Assembly: GCA_017470245.1 (NCBI GenBank)
Contig: JAFUEV010000060.1
Location: 1-64,000, forward strand
DNA: 64,000 nucleotides
From: a bacterium
GTDB lineage: Bacteria > Cyanobacteriota > Vampirovibrionia > Gastranaerophilales > Gastranaerophilaceae
Reading direction: 5' to 3'
Made by a program: the position numbers and the translations under genes. Each line of letters starts with the position of its first letter. Within the stretch, counting starts at the first letter, position 1. The notes below the pieces were generated by a model. The model was not told the DNA's origin. It saw only the letters and a list, made by a program, of their open reading frames with translations, and ran no database searches. Below are positions 8,612 through 16,523 of the stretch, piece by piece.

Positions 8612-10036
8612 ATGGTTGGCGAAGGGAACGGTGCAACACTTACAGGAACTTCTTTAAGAGATAATATAACAGGAACAGACGGTAATGATACAATAACCGC
8701 AGGCAAAAACAATGATACTATCATAACGGGCGGAGGACACGATACACTGAACTTTAGTAACGGTGACGGACACGATACAGTTATTATATCAGACGATAAT
8801 ACTCAAACCGATTTTAATTTCAGCTCAACTGCCATTATATCATGCGGTTTTGAAGTCAGCGGAAATGATGTAATAGTAAAATACAATAAAGATACAAATA
8901 ACAATTATCTTGATTCAATTACCGTTAAAGATTATTTGTTGGATAAAAACGAAAACAAAGTTCATGATAGGTCTTATGATTATGATTTATTCTTAGATAA
9001 TTATGTAAATAATGTTATTACAAACCAATCAGGCACAATAACAGGAACAAGATTAAAAGATAGAATTTACGATTCAAATTCTGATGATATTATACATGCA
9101 GGAAAAGGAAACGATACAATCACCATTAGTAATGCAGGCAGTGATTATGTATATGGCGAAGAAGGAGATGATGAAATAACTGCAACTCAAAGTACAGGCA
9201 ATAAATACATTGATGGCGGCGATGGAGATGATAATATTTTCGGATGCAATAAAGCAGAATACTCAGATACCATCGTTGGCGGATTAGGAACAGACAACAT
9301 ATATGGCAGTAATGGCAATGATATAATTTATGGTGATTACACATTGGAACAAGATGCAACCCAAACCACCGGAGTTAATGACAATCTAAATGGTGGTTTA
9401 GGAAGCGACACTATATATGGCGGCGGTGGAGATGACCAAATACAAGGATATGGAAATTTCTGGGGTAGTTCAGGCAAAGATACATCAACGGGTATTGTAG
9501 ATAGATTATATGGCGGAGCAGGAAATGACTATTTATATGGTGCTTCCGAAACCACATATATGGATGGCGGTGACGGAAATGACACTTATTATATGTTTGT
9601 AGATCAAAATAATATAATTTCCGACACCGAAGGAACTAATGATATTGTTATATACAATACAGCCAATACAACCGATAATTATTACACAAATCTGCACATT
9701 GTATTCAATGTAAGCAAGAATGGCGTTCTTGATGAAAACGGTTTGAGGGTATTAAATACGGAAAATTATAATACTTGGCAAAACAATTGTAATGATGAAA
9801 ATATAACAGGGGTTAAGGTTGTTAGCGGTGTGAATACTTTTAACTCTATTCAAACAGCTTATTCAAACGGTGAAGGACATAAAGTAACAAATATTTCCGA
9901 GTTAATATCATCAGTTGCAAGCTGGCTGACTTCAGGCGGAAGAAATTATGATGATGTTAGTGCTGCTCTTGCAAGTTCTGATAAAGATACATTAATTACA
10001 TACATTGCAGAACAAACAAATTGGCAAAGTGTCTAA
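8612..10036 (+). CDS. RTX-type calcium-binding protein, 3' fragment
   Basis: This 474-residue ORF is rich in RTX nonapeptides ('GGDGDDNI', 'GGAGNDYLYG', 'GGDGNDTYYM') with a 'TVKDYLLD' linker like those in the RTX protein at 1263. The frame is open upstream of the ATG at 8612 back to about 8514 and reads 'VTLKNFFKEGNTNTTIV'. That matches the 'TTLKDYF' linker motif, so the ATG is internal, and it has no RBS. The gene is the tail of a longer RTX gene cut by the mobile element. Its C terminus ('VASWLTSGGRNYDDVSAAL') resembles that of the 1263 protein. An intrinsic terminator follows. Confidence 0.75.
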   Translation: MVGEGNGATLTGTSLRDNITGTDGNDTITAGKNNDTIITGGGHDTLNFSNGDGHDTVIISDDNTQTDFNFSSTAIISCGFEVSGNDVIVKYNKDTNNNYLDSITVKDYLLDKNENKVHDRSYDYDLFLDNYVNNVITNQSGTITGTRLKDRIYDSNSDDIIHAGKGNDTITISNAGSDYVYGEEGDDEITATQSTGNKYIDGGDGDDNIFGCNKAEYSDTIVGGLGTDNIYGSNGNDIIYGDYTLEQDATQTTGVNDNLNGGLGSDTIYGGGGDDQIQGYGNFWGSSGKDTSTGIVDRLYGGAGNDYLYGASETTYMDGGDGNDTYYMFVDQNNIISDTEGTNDIVIYNTANTTDNYYTNLHIVFNVSKNGVLDENGLRVLNTENYNTWQNNCNDENITGVKVVSGVNTFNSIQTAYSNGEGHKVTNISELISSVASWLTSGGRNYDDVSAALASSDKDTLITYIAEQTNWQSV

Positions 10037-10080
10037 GAACTATTGCAATACAAACTGATTTATTATTTTTGTACTAATTT

Positions 10081-10110
10081 AAAACGGCGGAACTTCTCTG
10101 CCGTTTTTAT
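10081..10110 (+). terminator. Intrinsic terminator of the second RTX gene
   Basis: Stem AAAACGGC/GCCGTTTT with an 11-nt loop followed by a T run, 45 bp past the RTX stop codon. Confidence 0.75.
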
Positions 10111-10283
10111 TTATATTACAATTACAAATATTAAATCAATAAAGTTAAAGTATTGGAACACAGTATCCATCGCATTGTATAGTTATGTGTCTGAATATTT
10201 TTTCCTAAACCCAACGTTAATTTTTTCCGACCTTAAAATTTTTCTTCCTACCTAAACAAAAATTTGATTAAAATTTCCTCTAA

Positions 10284-10391
10284 AATTTATATAAGCCAAG
10301 TTATAACAGACTGGCACATGAATGTGATACAACTGATAGATATATTTATAAAGTAATAAAAGAGCATGTTGAGGGAAAAAATAAGAAGTAG
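10284..10391 (+). pseudogene. Remnant of a short HTH-like coding region
   Basis: The frame ending at TAG 10391 reads 'NLYKPSYNRLAHECDTTDR', then YIYKVIKEHVEGKNKK. This has the composition of a real C terminus, resembling a helix-turn-helix recognition segment. A stop lies just upstream (10281-10283) and there is no start or RBS, so at most it is the tail of a decayed gene. No family is assigned. Confidence 0.3.
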
Positions 10392-10716
10392 ATTAATTTA
10401 AATTAACTATTATCTCTTTCAAATAGTTTTTATATCTATCCTTTAATTTTTTAGGTGACACAACAGAAAAATAATTCTTTCTGGAACCTGTGTTACTATT
10501 TTATACAAAAAGTCCGATGTTTGTCATTGACTATTGTCTTACGGAAATAAGACTTTACGGCATATCAGCATATAAATTTTGACTTTTACCGGACTTAATT
10601 TAGACGGAAATAGGACATACCGGACTTTTCTGTAACCCTAATTTACTATAAAAAACCTTTGAGTTTAGGGGCTTTAAGGCTAGTTCCCCTTTTCTGTATT
10701 GTCCTGTTTCTTTACA
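10392..10716. other. Non-coding stretch with repeated CCGGACTT-type words
   Basis: I find no supportable ORF. Short words recur: 'TTACCGGACTT' and 'ATACCGGACTT' near 10588 and 10620, and 'ACGGAAATAAGAC' / 'ACGGAAATAGGAC' near 10540 and 10604. Related 'GGACTT' and 'GGACTC' words occur in the two longer repeats downstream. The complementary AAGTCCG near 10510 could pair with them, so a structured RNA is possible but unproven. Confidence 0.35.
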
Positions 10717-10908
10717 ACAGAACTAGGACACAATTTCTCACTAATCAGACTCATTGGTTCAAAATATGAACTTTCAGGACTTGTGAAATGATTATTCGTA
10801 GGAAACTTCCTACCGCCAAACCCTTTACATACAGCCGATTGAGGCAAAAATAATCATTTCAACCGAATGAACAACTGTCCAGAAAAAATACAAACATTTT
10901 TTGTAAAC
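10717..10908 (+). repeat. Degenerate direct repeat, copy 1
   Basis: Begins ACAGAACTAGGACACAATTT and runs through 'GACTCATTGGTTC', 'ACTTTCAGGACTTGTGAAAT', 'CCCTTTACA', 'ACTGTCC', to 'ACAAACATTTTTTGTAAA'. The same order of words recurs at 11906-12095, diverged by substitutions and small indels. The two copies flank the gene at 11087. Confidence 0.7.
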
Positions 10909-11086
10909 TTTCACTTCAAATGATTGTTTCTGTCACTTGATATGATTATTTGTAGAAAATTAATCGGCAATTTTTTATTTAAATTTTAAAACATTTATCT
11001 GCTTTGTTTTGATAATGACAAGTTTTTTTATTTACAAGTTTTATAATTTATAAAAATACCCATATAAAAAATAGAAGGAAAGTAAA

Positions 11087-11815
11087 ATGAAAGTTAGCTT
11101 ATCAAATAAAATAAATACTTCGATCATAGAAAATAAAAAAATATCTTTTAAGGGTAACTCAATAAATAAAGATAGTATAGCTTTATCAGGAGATTCTACA
11201 ATAAGAAATGCGAAATTGTTTGTAATTAATGGCTTACAATCAGACAATCCCATAGAATGTGCTGTTTTGATTGATAACAAAAAAAATAAAACTATATGTC
11301 AACTTTCTGGAGAGTCTAACTTTGTCAAAATTCCCCCTAAATATCTTCTGTTAACATTAAATCCTTTTTCTGACATAACCTATCTTCATGGGCATCCATC
11401 AAGGAATAATATTACACCTACTTTTTCATTTGGCGATATGAGGATGTTTCTGTTAAACCCCGGTATAAAAACAATGTATGCTATAGGCGAAAACGGAGAA
11501 GAATATATATTTGAAAAAGAGCGCAGGCCTAAAAATAAAAAAGAACTATTGAAAGAATTATCAACAAAAGAACAAGAATTTAATCAGGAAATTTGGGCTA
11601 TTAAAGGCGGAGCTAGATTGCAGGAATTAATAGAAAAAGCAAATAGTGCAAATTCTGATGAAGAAAGAGGCGAAATTGCAACAGAAATAGGAATGTTGGC
11701 TTTGTATGGGGATGAAAACAACAATGCGGATTATACAGATGTGTATGCTAGATTGGACAAATACTGGATAGAGCATGCAAAAGATTATGGTGTTAAATAT
11801 TCAAAAAAGATTTAA
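11087..11815 (+). CDS. Putative JAMM/RadC-like metalloprotein with lineage-type N-terminal FKG motif
   Basis: A 242-residue protein with RBS AGAAGGAAAG just before the ATG. Residues 19-23 read 'ISFKG', the short N-terminal motif seen in other genes here. A metal-site pattern follows: Glu57 in 'PIECAVLID', then H101-G-H103-P and S114-x-x-D117. This is the JAMM order E / HxHP / SxxD, close to 'HPSGDPTPSRAD' of RadC-like proteins but with a loop three residues longer. JAMM proteins are zinc isopeptidases or peptidases, or inactive scaffolds. After about residue 140 the chain is charged and helical. There is no signal peptide or membrane segment. It sits alone between two ~190-bp direct repeats next to tRNA-Ser. 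The motif match is good but short; catalysis is inference. Confidence 0.55.
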   Translation: MKVSLSNKINTSIIENKKISFKGNSINKDSIALSGDSTIRNAKLFVINGLQSDNPIECAVLIDNKKNKTICQLSGESNFVKIPPKYLLLTLNPFSDITYLHGHPSRNNITPTFSFGDMRMFLLNPGIKTMYAIGENGEEYIFEKERRPKNKKELLKELSTKEQEFNQEIWAIKGGARLQELIEKANSANSDEERGEIATEIGMLALYGDENNNADYTDVYARLDKYWIEHAKDYGVKYSKKI

Positions 11816-11905
11816 ATTTTATATTTTTTTAAACAAAACTAACAAATAATAATTTCAAGAACACAAAAGTTACAAAGGTGCAAAAACGCCAGAACTCTTT
11901 TATAG

Positions 11906-12095
11906 ACAGAATTAGGACACAATTTATAACTTATCGGACTCGTTGGCTCAAAAAATGGACTTTCGGGACTTGCGAAATGAGAATTTATTGGTTACTTCCA
12001 ACCGCTAAAACCTTTACACGTAGGGGAAAATGGCAAAAATAGTATTTTTAACCGTACAGATACACTGTCCTGAAAAAGTACATTTTTACAAAACT
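11906..12095 (+). repeat. Degenerate direct repeat, copy 2
   Basis: Begins ACAGAATTAGGACACAATTT and parallels 10717-10908 ('GACTCGTTGGCTC', 'ACTTTCGGGACTTGCGAAAT', 'CCTTTACA', 'ACTGTCC'). It ends about 60 bp from the 3' end of tRNA-Ser. No gene is supported between 11816 and the tRNA. Confidence 0.7.
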
Positions 12096-12120
12096 TCGTT
12101 TTGTGGGGTTCTCTTCCCAC

Positions 12121-12141
12121 AAAAAACCACCCTAATGGTGG
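12121..12141 (-). terminator. Intrinsic terminator of tRNA-Ser
   Basis: On the minus strand, CCACC-ATTAG-GGTGG followed by six T, starting 12 nt after the tRNA 3' end. Confidence 0.7.
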
Positions 12142-12152
12142 CTCAAAAAATA

Positions 12153-12238
12153 GGAGGAGGTGGGATTCGAACCCACGGTACGCTCGCACGTACGACGGTT
12201 TTCAAGACCGCTCCGATCAACCGCTCCGGCACTCCTCC
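12153..12238 (-). tRNA. tRNA-Ser (anticodon UGA)
   Basis: An 86-nt class II tRNA. Acceptor arm GGAGGAG/CTCCTCC; anticodon arm GCGGT-CTTGAAA-ACCGT with TGA at the anticodon position; long variable arm GTACG/CGTAC; T arm GTGGG-TTCGAAT-CCCAC. CCA is not encoded. The base after the acceptor stem is U, where G is usual for bacterial tRNA-Ser. It decodes UCA and other UCN codons. Confidence 0.95.
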
Positions 12239-12294
12239 GTCACGTTTCTCTAACGTATCTCTATATTAATAAAAAAAATTTTAATTGTAAAGTA

Positions 12295-13182
12295 CTAAAA
12301 CTTATATAAATTATTTAATATGTCCGTTTTTATCTTGTCTATTGCTTTTATAAAATTTATATCCGTTTTATTTATTTTATTTTCTAACATTTGTACGGCA
12401 CCCAAAACATTATATTTATTATATTCATTAAACGGGAAACCTTCCGTTAAATATTTAAATCGTTCTTCTTCTTCCTTATTCAAATATCTTGCCCTTAGCT
12501 CCGCTTTTGTCTTTTCTGCCACATCTATTTGTATTTGTTGTGTTTCAATTATGTCAGTTAGTCTTATAGGATGCATTCTGTATTTAACAAGAACTTCCGG
12601 TATATTCACAATATTTCCGCCAGAAAGTATTATTTGTTTATAAAAATCAAAATCCTGAGCACAACGCTTTGTTATATCATAATTTATTCCATTCTTTTCT
12701 ATATAATCTTTTCTGTACATCACAGAAGAATGACAAATCGGATTATAAAAATTCATTGAAAAATCAATCTCTTTTGGCTCTGTATAAAAAATCCAAGAAG
12801 GACGTACATTATCCCCAAATGTTTCTATATAAGTTCCTGTTATCGCTATCCACTGATTATTTTCCATATATTCATATTGGCGTTCCAGTTTTTTATCAAG
12901 CCAAATATCATCATCATCTATATGTGCAATATATTTGCCTTTTGATAAAGTATTTTCATTGTGATAATTAAATGTACATCCGCAATTTGTCTTGTTTGTA
13001 AATATTTTTACCCTATTATCCTTATAGCTTTTTAATATTTCATCAGTATTGTCGGTTGAATTATCATTGACAATTATAAATTCAAAATCGTCAAAAGATT
13101 GATTAAGAACTGATTCTATTGCTTGCGGTAATAAATTAGCTCTGTTATATGTACTCATTACTACTGATATTAAAGGCGGCAT
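12295..13182 (-). CDS. GT2 family glycosyltransferase
   Basis: A 295-residue GT-A enzyme: 'ISVVMSTYNRANLL' at residue 4, 'VNDNSTDNT' near 38, and 'AHIDDDDIW' near 88 as the DxD metal site. A late 'RCAQDFDFYKQI' block is of the acceptor-site type. The start has GGAG 8 nt upstream. The C-terminal ~80 residues are helical and probably cover the active site or contact the membrane. It lies upstream of nothing obvious in glycan assembly, so the sugar and acceptor cannot be named. Transcription runs toward the tRNA. Confidence 0.9.
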   Translation of the reverse strand: MPPLISVVMSTYNRANLLPQAIESVLNQSFDDFEFIIVNDNSTDNTDEILKSYKDNRVKIFTNKTNCGCTFNYHNENTLSKGKYIAHIDDDDIWLDKKLERQYEYMENNQWIAITGTYIETFGDNVRPSWIFYTEPKEIDFSMNFYNPICHSSVMYRKDYIEKNGINYDITKRCAQDFDFYKQIILSGGNIVNIPEVLVKYRMHPIRLTDIIETQQIQIDVAEKTKAELRARYLNKEEEERFKYLTEGFPFNEYNKYNVLGAVQMLENKINKTDINFIKAIDKIKTDILNNLYKF

Positions 13183-13205
13183 TTTTTTTCTCCGCTTCTA
13201 TTATA

Positions 13206-13673
13206 TCAAAAATTTTTAGATAAATATTCCCGCCCGTATCTCAAAACTTCAAGCATTTCTTCATAACCGCTTTTTATCTCGTCCTGACTTATTTTAAACG
13301 GTTTTATATTAATTGTTTTTCCTATTTGTTGTATTTTTGCTATAAACCAATTATCTTCATCTTCTCTTGTCCTTGCAGATAAAAGTTCTTTTGTTGATTT
13401 ATCACGAATTTCCTCCAATATAGGATATTGGCTGACTGCTTTTTTAGCGCAAATATCTTGTACTGTATATGAATAAATCGCAAGATTTGCATCTTCGGGA
13501 ACGGTCTTTTTAAATTCATCAGAAAGTAAATCTATCCCCGTTAAACTTTTAACCAATTTTTCACTGCTCTTACCTCTATAATTATATGCAGTGACTAGCC
13601 TTAACACATCTTCTGTGTTGTACCTTGCATTAAAATTCGGCTTATATAAATTATTTGAGAAAGAGATTTTCAT
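13206..13673 (-). CDS. Unknown protein with N-terminal F-N-A-R motif
   Basis: A 155-residue cytoplasmic-type protein beginning MKISFSNNLYKPNFNARYN. The 'FNAR' at residue 14 is a variant of the short N-terminal motif in other genes here. The body is helical and charged and matches no family I recognise. It lies 23 bp upstream of the GT2 gene on the same strand. Its start codon lies inside an 11-bp hairpin stem (13663-13699) with the GGTGAT ribosome-binding stretch in the loop, so translation is probably controlled by folding. Confidence 0.7.
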   Translation of the reverse strand: MKISFSNNLYKPNFNARYNTEDVLRLVTAYNYRGKSSEKLVKSLTGIDLLSDEFKKTVPEDANLAIYSYTVQDICAKKAVSQYPILEEIRDKSTKELLSARTREDEDNWFIAKIQQIGKTINIKPFKISQDEIKSGYEEMLEVLRYGREYLSKNF

Positions 13674-13699
13674 AGTATCACCAATACAATGAAAATCTC
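13663..13699 (-). promoter_or_regulatory. Hairpin burying a start codon
   Basis: In the mRNA, GAGAUUUUCAU pairs perfectly with AUGAAAAUCUC (11 bp, 15-nt loop). The AUG that starts the 13206-13673 gene is the first triplet of the second arm and GGTGAT sits in the loop. No T run follows, so it is not a terminator for this strand. Confidence 0.6.
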
Positions 13700-13740
13700 A
13701 AAATAATTTTTTTTGCGATAAATGCTTTTTCAAAATCCAT

Positions 13741-14424
13741 CTATATTATATTTTCTTTTATAGCCTTTACTGCAGCTTGAACACGGTCATCAACACACAA
13801 TTTTTGCAAAATACTGCATACATGGGCTTTTGCGGTATGTACACTTACAATTAATTCTTTTGCAATTTCTGTATTACTCTTACCGTTAACAAGATGTTTC
13901 AATACTTCAAGCTCTCTTTCCGTCAATTGAGCCCTTGCATCTTGTACATTATTTGATTGCATCAAAGAAACATTTTCAGGTTTAGGAAAGAAGTTCAATG
14001 CCGCCTGCGCTACACCTGCATCTACCCAACAAGCCCCTTCTGCAACATTTCTTATTACCTCAGATAATGTTTCAGGTGCAATATCTTTAAGACAATATGC
14101 ATTTGCACCTGCCCCTAATGCAGCTATAACTTCCTCGCCCCTTTCATGAGATGTTAAAATAATAACTTTAGAGGATAATCCTTTTTCTTTTATTTTCATA
14201 GTTGCTTCTAAACCATTTATTCCAGGGAGTCCTAAGTCCATCAGAACTACATCAGGTTTCAATTTTTCTATTATTTTTAATCCTTCATCGGCATCTTCTG
14301 CCTCTCCTATTACGTTTATGTGTTCGTATTCGTTTAATGTTGATCGTAAGCCCACTCTTGTGAGTTTATAGTCCTCAATAATTACAACACTTACGACATC
14401 ATTATTCGTCATTGTTTCTACCAT
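13741..14424 (-). CDS. NarL/LuxR-family response regulator
   Basis: An N-terminal receiver carries the acid pair E17-D18, phosphoacceptor D63 ('VVLMDLGLPG'), the Thr/Ser of 'VIILTSHERG' and the Lys of 'YCLKDIAP'. A C-terminal LuxR-type HTH follows ('LTERELEVLKHLVNGKSN', 'IAKELIVSVHTAKAH'). I chose the ATG at 14424, which follows GAGAAGGG by 9 nt, over the in-frame TTG at 14466, which has no RBS. No cognate histidine kinase is in the window, so it is an orphan regulator here. The layout is typical of a DNA-binding transcriptional activator. Confidence 0.9.
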   Translation of the reverse strand: MVETMTNNDVVSVVIIEDYKLTRVGLRSTLNEYEHINVIGEAEDADEGLKIIEKLKPDVVLMDLGLPGINGLEATMKIKEKGLSSKVIILTSHERGEEVIAALGAGANAYCLKDIAPETLSEVIRNVAEGACWVDAGVAQAALNFFPKPENVSLMQSNNVQDARAQLTERELEVLKHLVNGKSNTEIAKELIVSVHTAKAHVCSILQKLCVDDRVQAAVKAIKENII

Positions 14425-14555
14425 TGTTCGGCCCTTCTCTCTGATATTTTGTGCTTTTTTCAACAAATTTATATTAAGTCAATCAAAAAGTAAACGTAAT
14501 TAATCGACTGTCTAATTTGAAATTAGCCAGCTGTATTATCTATTAAATATAATTT

Positions 14556-15077
14556 TTAATAACCACGTTCGGGATTTTTTGCCGTTTTTCCCATTACATC
14601 GGTAAATATTTGCCTACCCCAGGAAAGCCCTAAAACACATCCTGCAATTTTACCTGCTGTCGCTATCGCCTTATTTTTATTTCTTAAACTCAACAAAGTA
14701 ACTGCTGATAATGCCAATCTTGGCAAATTCCCGCCAATTGTATTAAATAATCCTTCTCCATAACCCTTTGCTTTTGTCCAAAAATGGAAACAATCAGAAG
14801 TTAATTGGGAATAAAACCACCCTTTTTTCAATTGCGCTATTGTTGCGCTATTTGATGGGGATGTCATATATTGTTTGTGTAAATTAAAAACTCTATCTGC
14901 AGAATTAACTTCATCTCTTCTAAATGCTGTTTCTCTGCCGTTTATATGAGAATCATAAATTATGGATGCAACAGTTGCTGCGCCAAGTACCTTTGTTGCA
15001 AGACCCAGCGGTTTACCTGAAATTGTTTTTACTGCTTTTACTGCTGTATTACCTATTCCTGATAATGATATTGCCAT
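14556..15077 (-). CDS. Unknown small membrane-associated protein
   Basis: 173 residues beginning 'MAISLSGIGNTAVKAVK', with good RBS AAGGTAAG. Weak hydrophobic stretches occur at about 24-42 ('LGLATKVLGAATVASIIYD') and 112-160 ('LPRLALSAVTLLSL', 'IAGCVLGLSWG'), so association with a membrane is likely. I recognise no family. It is encoded just downstream of the YNYP/HEAT-like gene on the same strand (40 bp) and may share its transcript. Confidence 0.65.
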   Translation of the reverse strand: MAISLSGIGNTAVKAVKTISGKPLGLATKVLGAATVASIIYDSHINGRETAFRRDEVNSADRVFNLHKQYMTSPSNSATIAQLKKGWFYSQLTSDCFHFWTKAKGYGEGLFNTIGGNLPRLALSAVTLLSLRNKNKAIATAGKIAGCVLGLSWGRQIFTDVMGKTAKNPERGY

Positions 15078-15117
15078 TTTACTTACCTTTTACATCCTTT
15101 TTCTCTTACATTTTAAT

Positions 15118-15957
15118 TTATATTTTTGTTTGTTCTTTGTTTCCATTATTATTATCTGAACTGTAATCAGGAACTACCTGTCTTATTTCTGCCGTTTTTA
15201 ATAACGCTTTATTTGCCAAAGTAGCTTCCTGTCCGTATAATGCATCTGATTGTTCACATTGTTTTAATAATGCAATTGTATTTTCGTCACCGTGTGCTCT
15301 TCCGCCGGCAATTACACTGATTGCCATTAATCTGTTTGAAGGCTGAGGATCAAGCAATGCAATATTCAATAATGCTGTCAATGCAGGATCTTCATATCTC
15401 GAATCATCTTCCTCAAATCTGTTAACAAGCTCTTTTATACCACTTTGTCTAATTTTGGAATCTGCACTTTTTAAATAACTTTCCAATGTTTTTATATAAT
15501 CATCAGTCAATTCTACAATATTTTTCGTTTTGTTTGCAGCCGGTTGTACATCAGCTTTATCACTATTTATAGGCGTTTGTGCTATAGGTGCCGTTATATT
15601 TGTTGTTGGACTACCCATATTCGTATATGCAGGATTTGTATTTTCACCACTTATTCCTGTTTGTGCTATTGGTTGTGCCTGTTCTTGCCCCGGCATTGTA
15701 TAAGTTGCATTTGCCGTCGAATTAGATGTTGGACCACCAATCGCCGATGGATTATATATATATATGTTTACCCCTGATGCTGCTTGCTTATTTTTATCAC
15801 CATATACAGAAGCTTGAGGATAATTATATATTTGATTACCGTTAGGTGTAGAAATTGAAACCGTTCCTTGCTGCTGAGGCTGCGCAGGATAATTGTACAA
15901 CGGAGTGCCTGTTGTATAATTTTGAGTTTGATAATTTACTGGCTGAATTTCCGGCAT
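15118..15957 (-). CDS. YNYP-motif protein with Q/N/P-rich N terminus and HEAT-like C terminus
   Basis: 279 residues. The N-terminal ~150 are low-complexity (Gln, Asn, Pro, Tyr, Thr). Within them 'IYNYPQASVYGDK' is followed by 'GVNIYIYNPSA'. The C-terminal half is helical, with repeat-like segments ('IRQSGIKELVNRFEED', 'LMAISVIAGG') in the style of HEAT repeats. The 57601 protein has the same architecture and the same YNYP-x-S-x-Y ... GVNI-x-I-x-NP pair, so they are paralogs. There is no signal peptide. The role is unknown; a disordered recruitment tail on an alpha-solenoid suggests a scaffold (inference). Confidence 0.65.
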   Translation of the reverse strand: MPEIQPVNYQTQNYTTGTPLYNYPAQPQQQGTVSISTPNGNQIYNYPQASVYGDKNKQAASGVNIYIYNPSAIGGPTSNSTANATYTMPGQEQAQPIAQTGISGENTNPAYTNMGSPTTNITAPIAQTPINSDKADVQPAANKTKNIVELTDDYIKTLESYLKSADSKIRQSGIKELVNRFEEDDSRYEDPALTALLNIALLDPQPSNRLMAISVIAGGRAHGDENTIALLKQCEQSDALYGQEATLANKALLKTAEIRQVVPDYSSDNNNGNKEQTKI

Positions 15958-16088
15958 AAATACACCTATTCCTTACACATATCTATAAACTCATGAAATT
16001 CAAAAAACATGCTATTTTATAAATAAATTTTTAAAAATTGTAACAAATCGAAAATTGTATTATGCTTATACTGAATATGGAGATAACT

Positions 16089-16523
16089 ATGCAAAAAGAA
16101 AAAATAATTATAGGTTCAGATCATGCCGGAGTTAATTTAAAATCTAAAATTAAACTTTATTTACTTGAATTAGGTTATGATGTTTTTGATTTTGGAGTTA
16201 ATTCTCAAGAGCCCGTAGATTACCCTTATATAGCAAAAGATGTCGCAAATAAAGTTGCAACGGGGGAATACAATAAAGGAATTTTAATCTGCGGCACAGG
16301 AATAGGCATGAGCATTACCGCAAACAAAATTAAAGGTATTCGTGCGGTTGTTTGTTCCGATACTACCTCTGCAAAGTTATCACGTCAACATAATGATACC
16401 AATATTTTATGTTTCGGAGAAAGAATAATAGGCGAATACCTTGCTAAAGATATTTGCAAAATATGGCTCGAAACAGAATTTATGAAAGACAGACATCTTA
16501 GAAGAGTCAATCTTATTGAGTAA
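16089..16523 (+). CDS. rpiB: Ribose-5-phosphate isomerase B
   Basis: 144 residues, full length for RpiB/LacAB. The N terminus 'IIIGSDHAGVNLKSKIK' holds the substrate-binding Asp-His. 'GILICGTGIGMSITANK' holds the catalytic Cys and anion hole, and 'HNDTNILCFGERI' follows. It interconverts ribose 5-phosphate and ribulose 5-phosphate in the pentose phosphate pathway, in the cytoplasm. I start it at 16089, where GGAGAT precedes by 5 nt, not at the in-frame ATG at 16062. A possible promoter TTGTAA-17-TATGCT lies just upstream. Its 3' end overlaps the convergent regulator gene by 11 bp. Confidence 0.93.
   Translation: MQKEKIIIGSDHAGVNLKSKIKLYLLELGYDVFDFGVNSQEPVDYPYIAKDVANKVATGEYNKGILICGTGIGMSITANKIKGIRAVVCSDTTSAKLSRQHNDTNILCFGERIIGEYLAKDICKIWLETEFMKDRHLRRVNLIE

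Noticed and set aside
10043..10255. 70-codon plus-strand ORF after the second RTX gene
   Set aside because: It contains the RTX terminator hairpin, has no RBS and its protein has no recognisable features; likely chance in AT-rich DNA.
10420..10720. Riboswitch upstream of the JAMM-like gene
   Set aside because: Short recurring GGACTT words are present but I could not draw a known aptamer core, and the gene starts several hundred bases further on.
12030..12269. Plus-strand ORF across repeat copy 2 and the tRNA gene
   Set aside because: It runs antisense through a complete tRNA-Ser and its terminator; the 'GGGIRTHGTLART' peptide is the usual spurious translation of a tRNA-Ser region.
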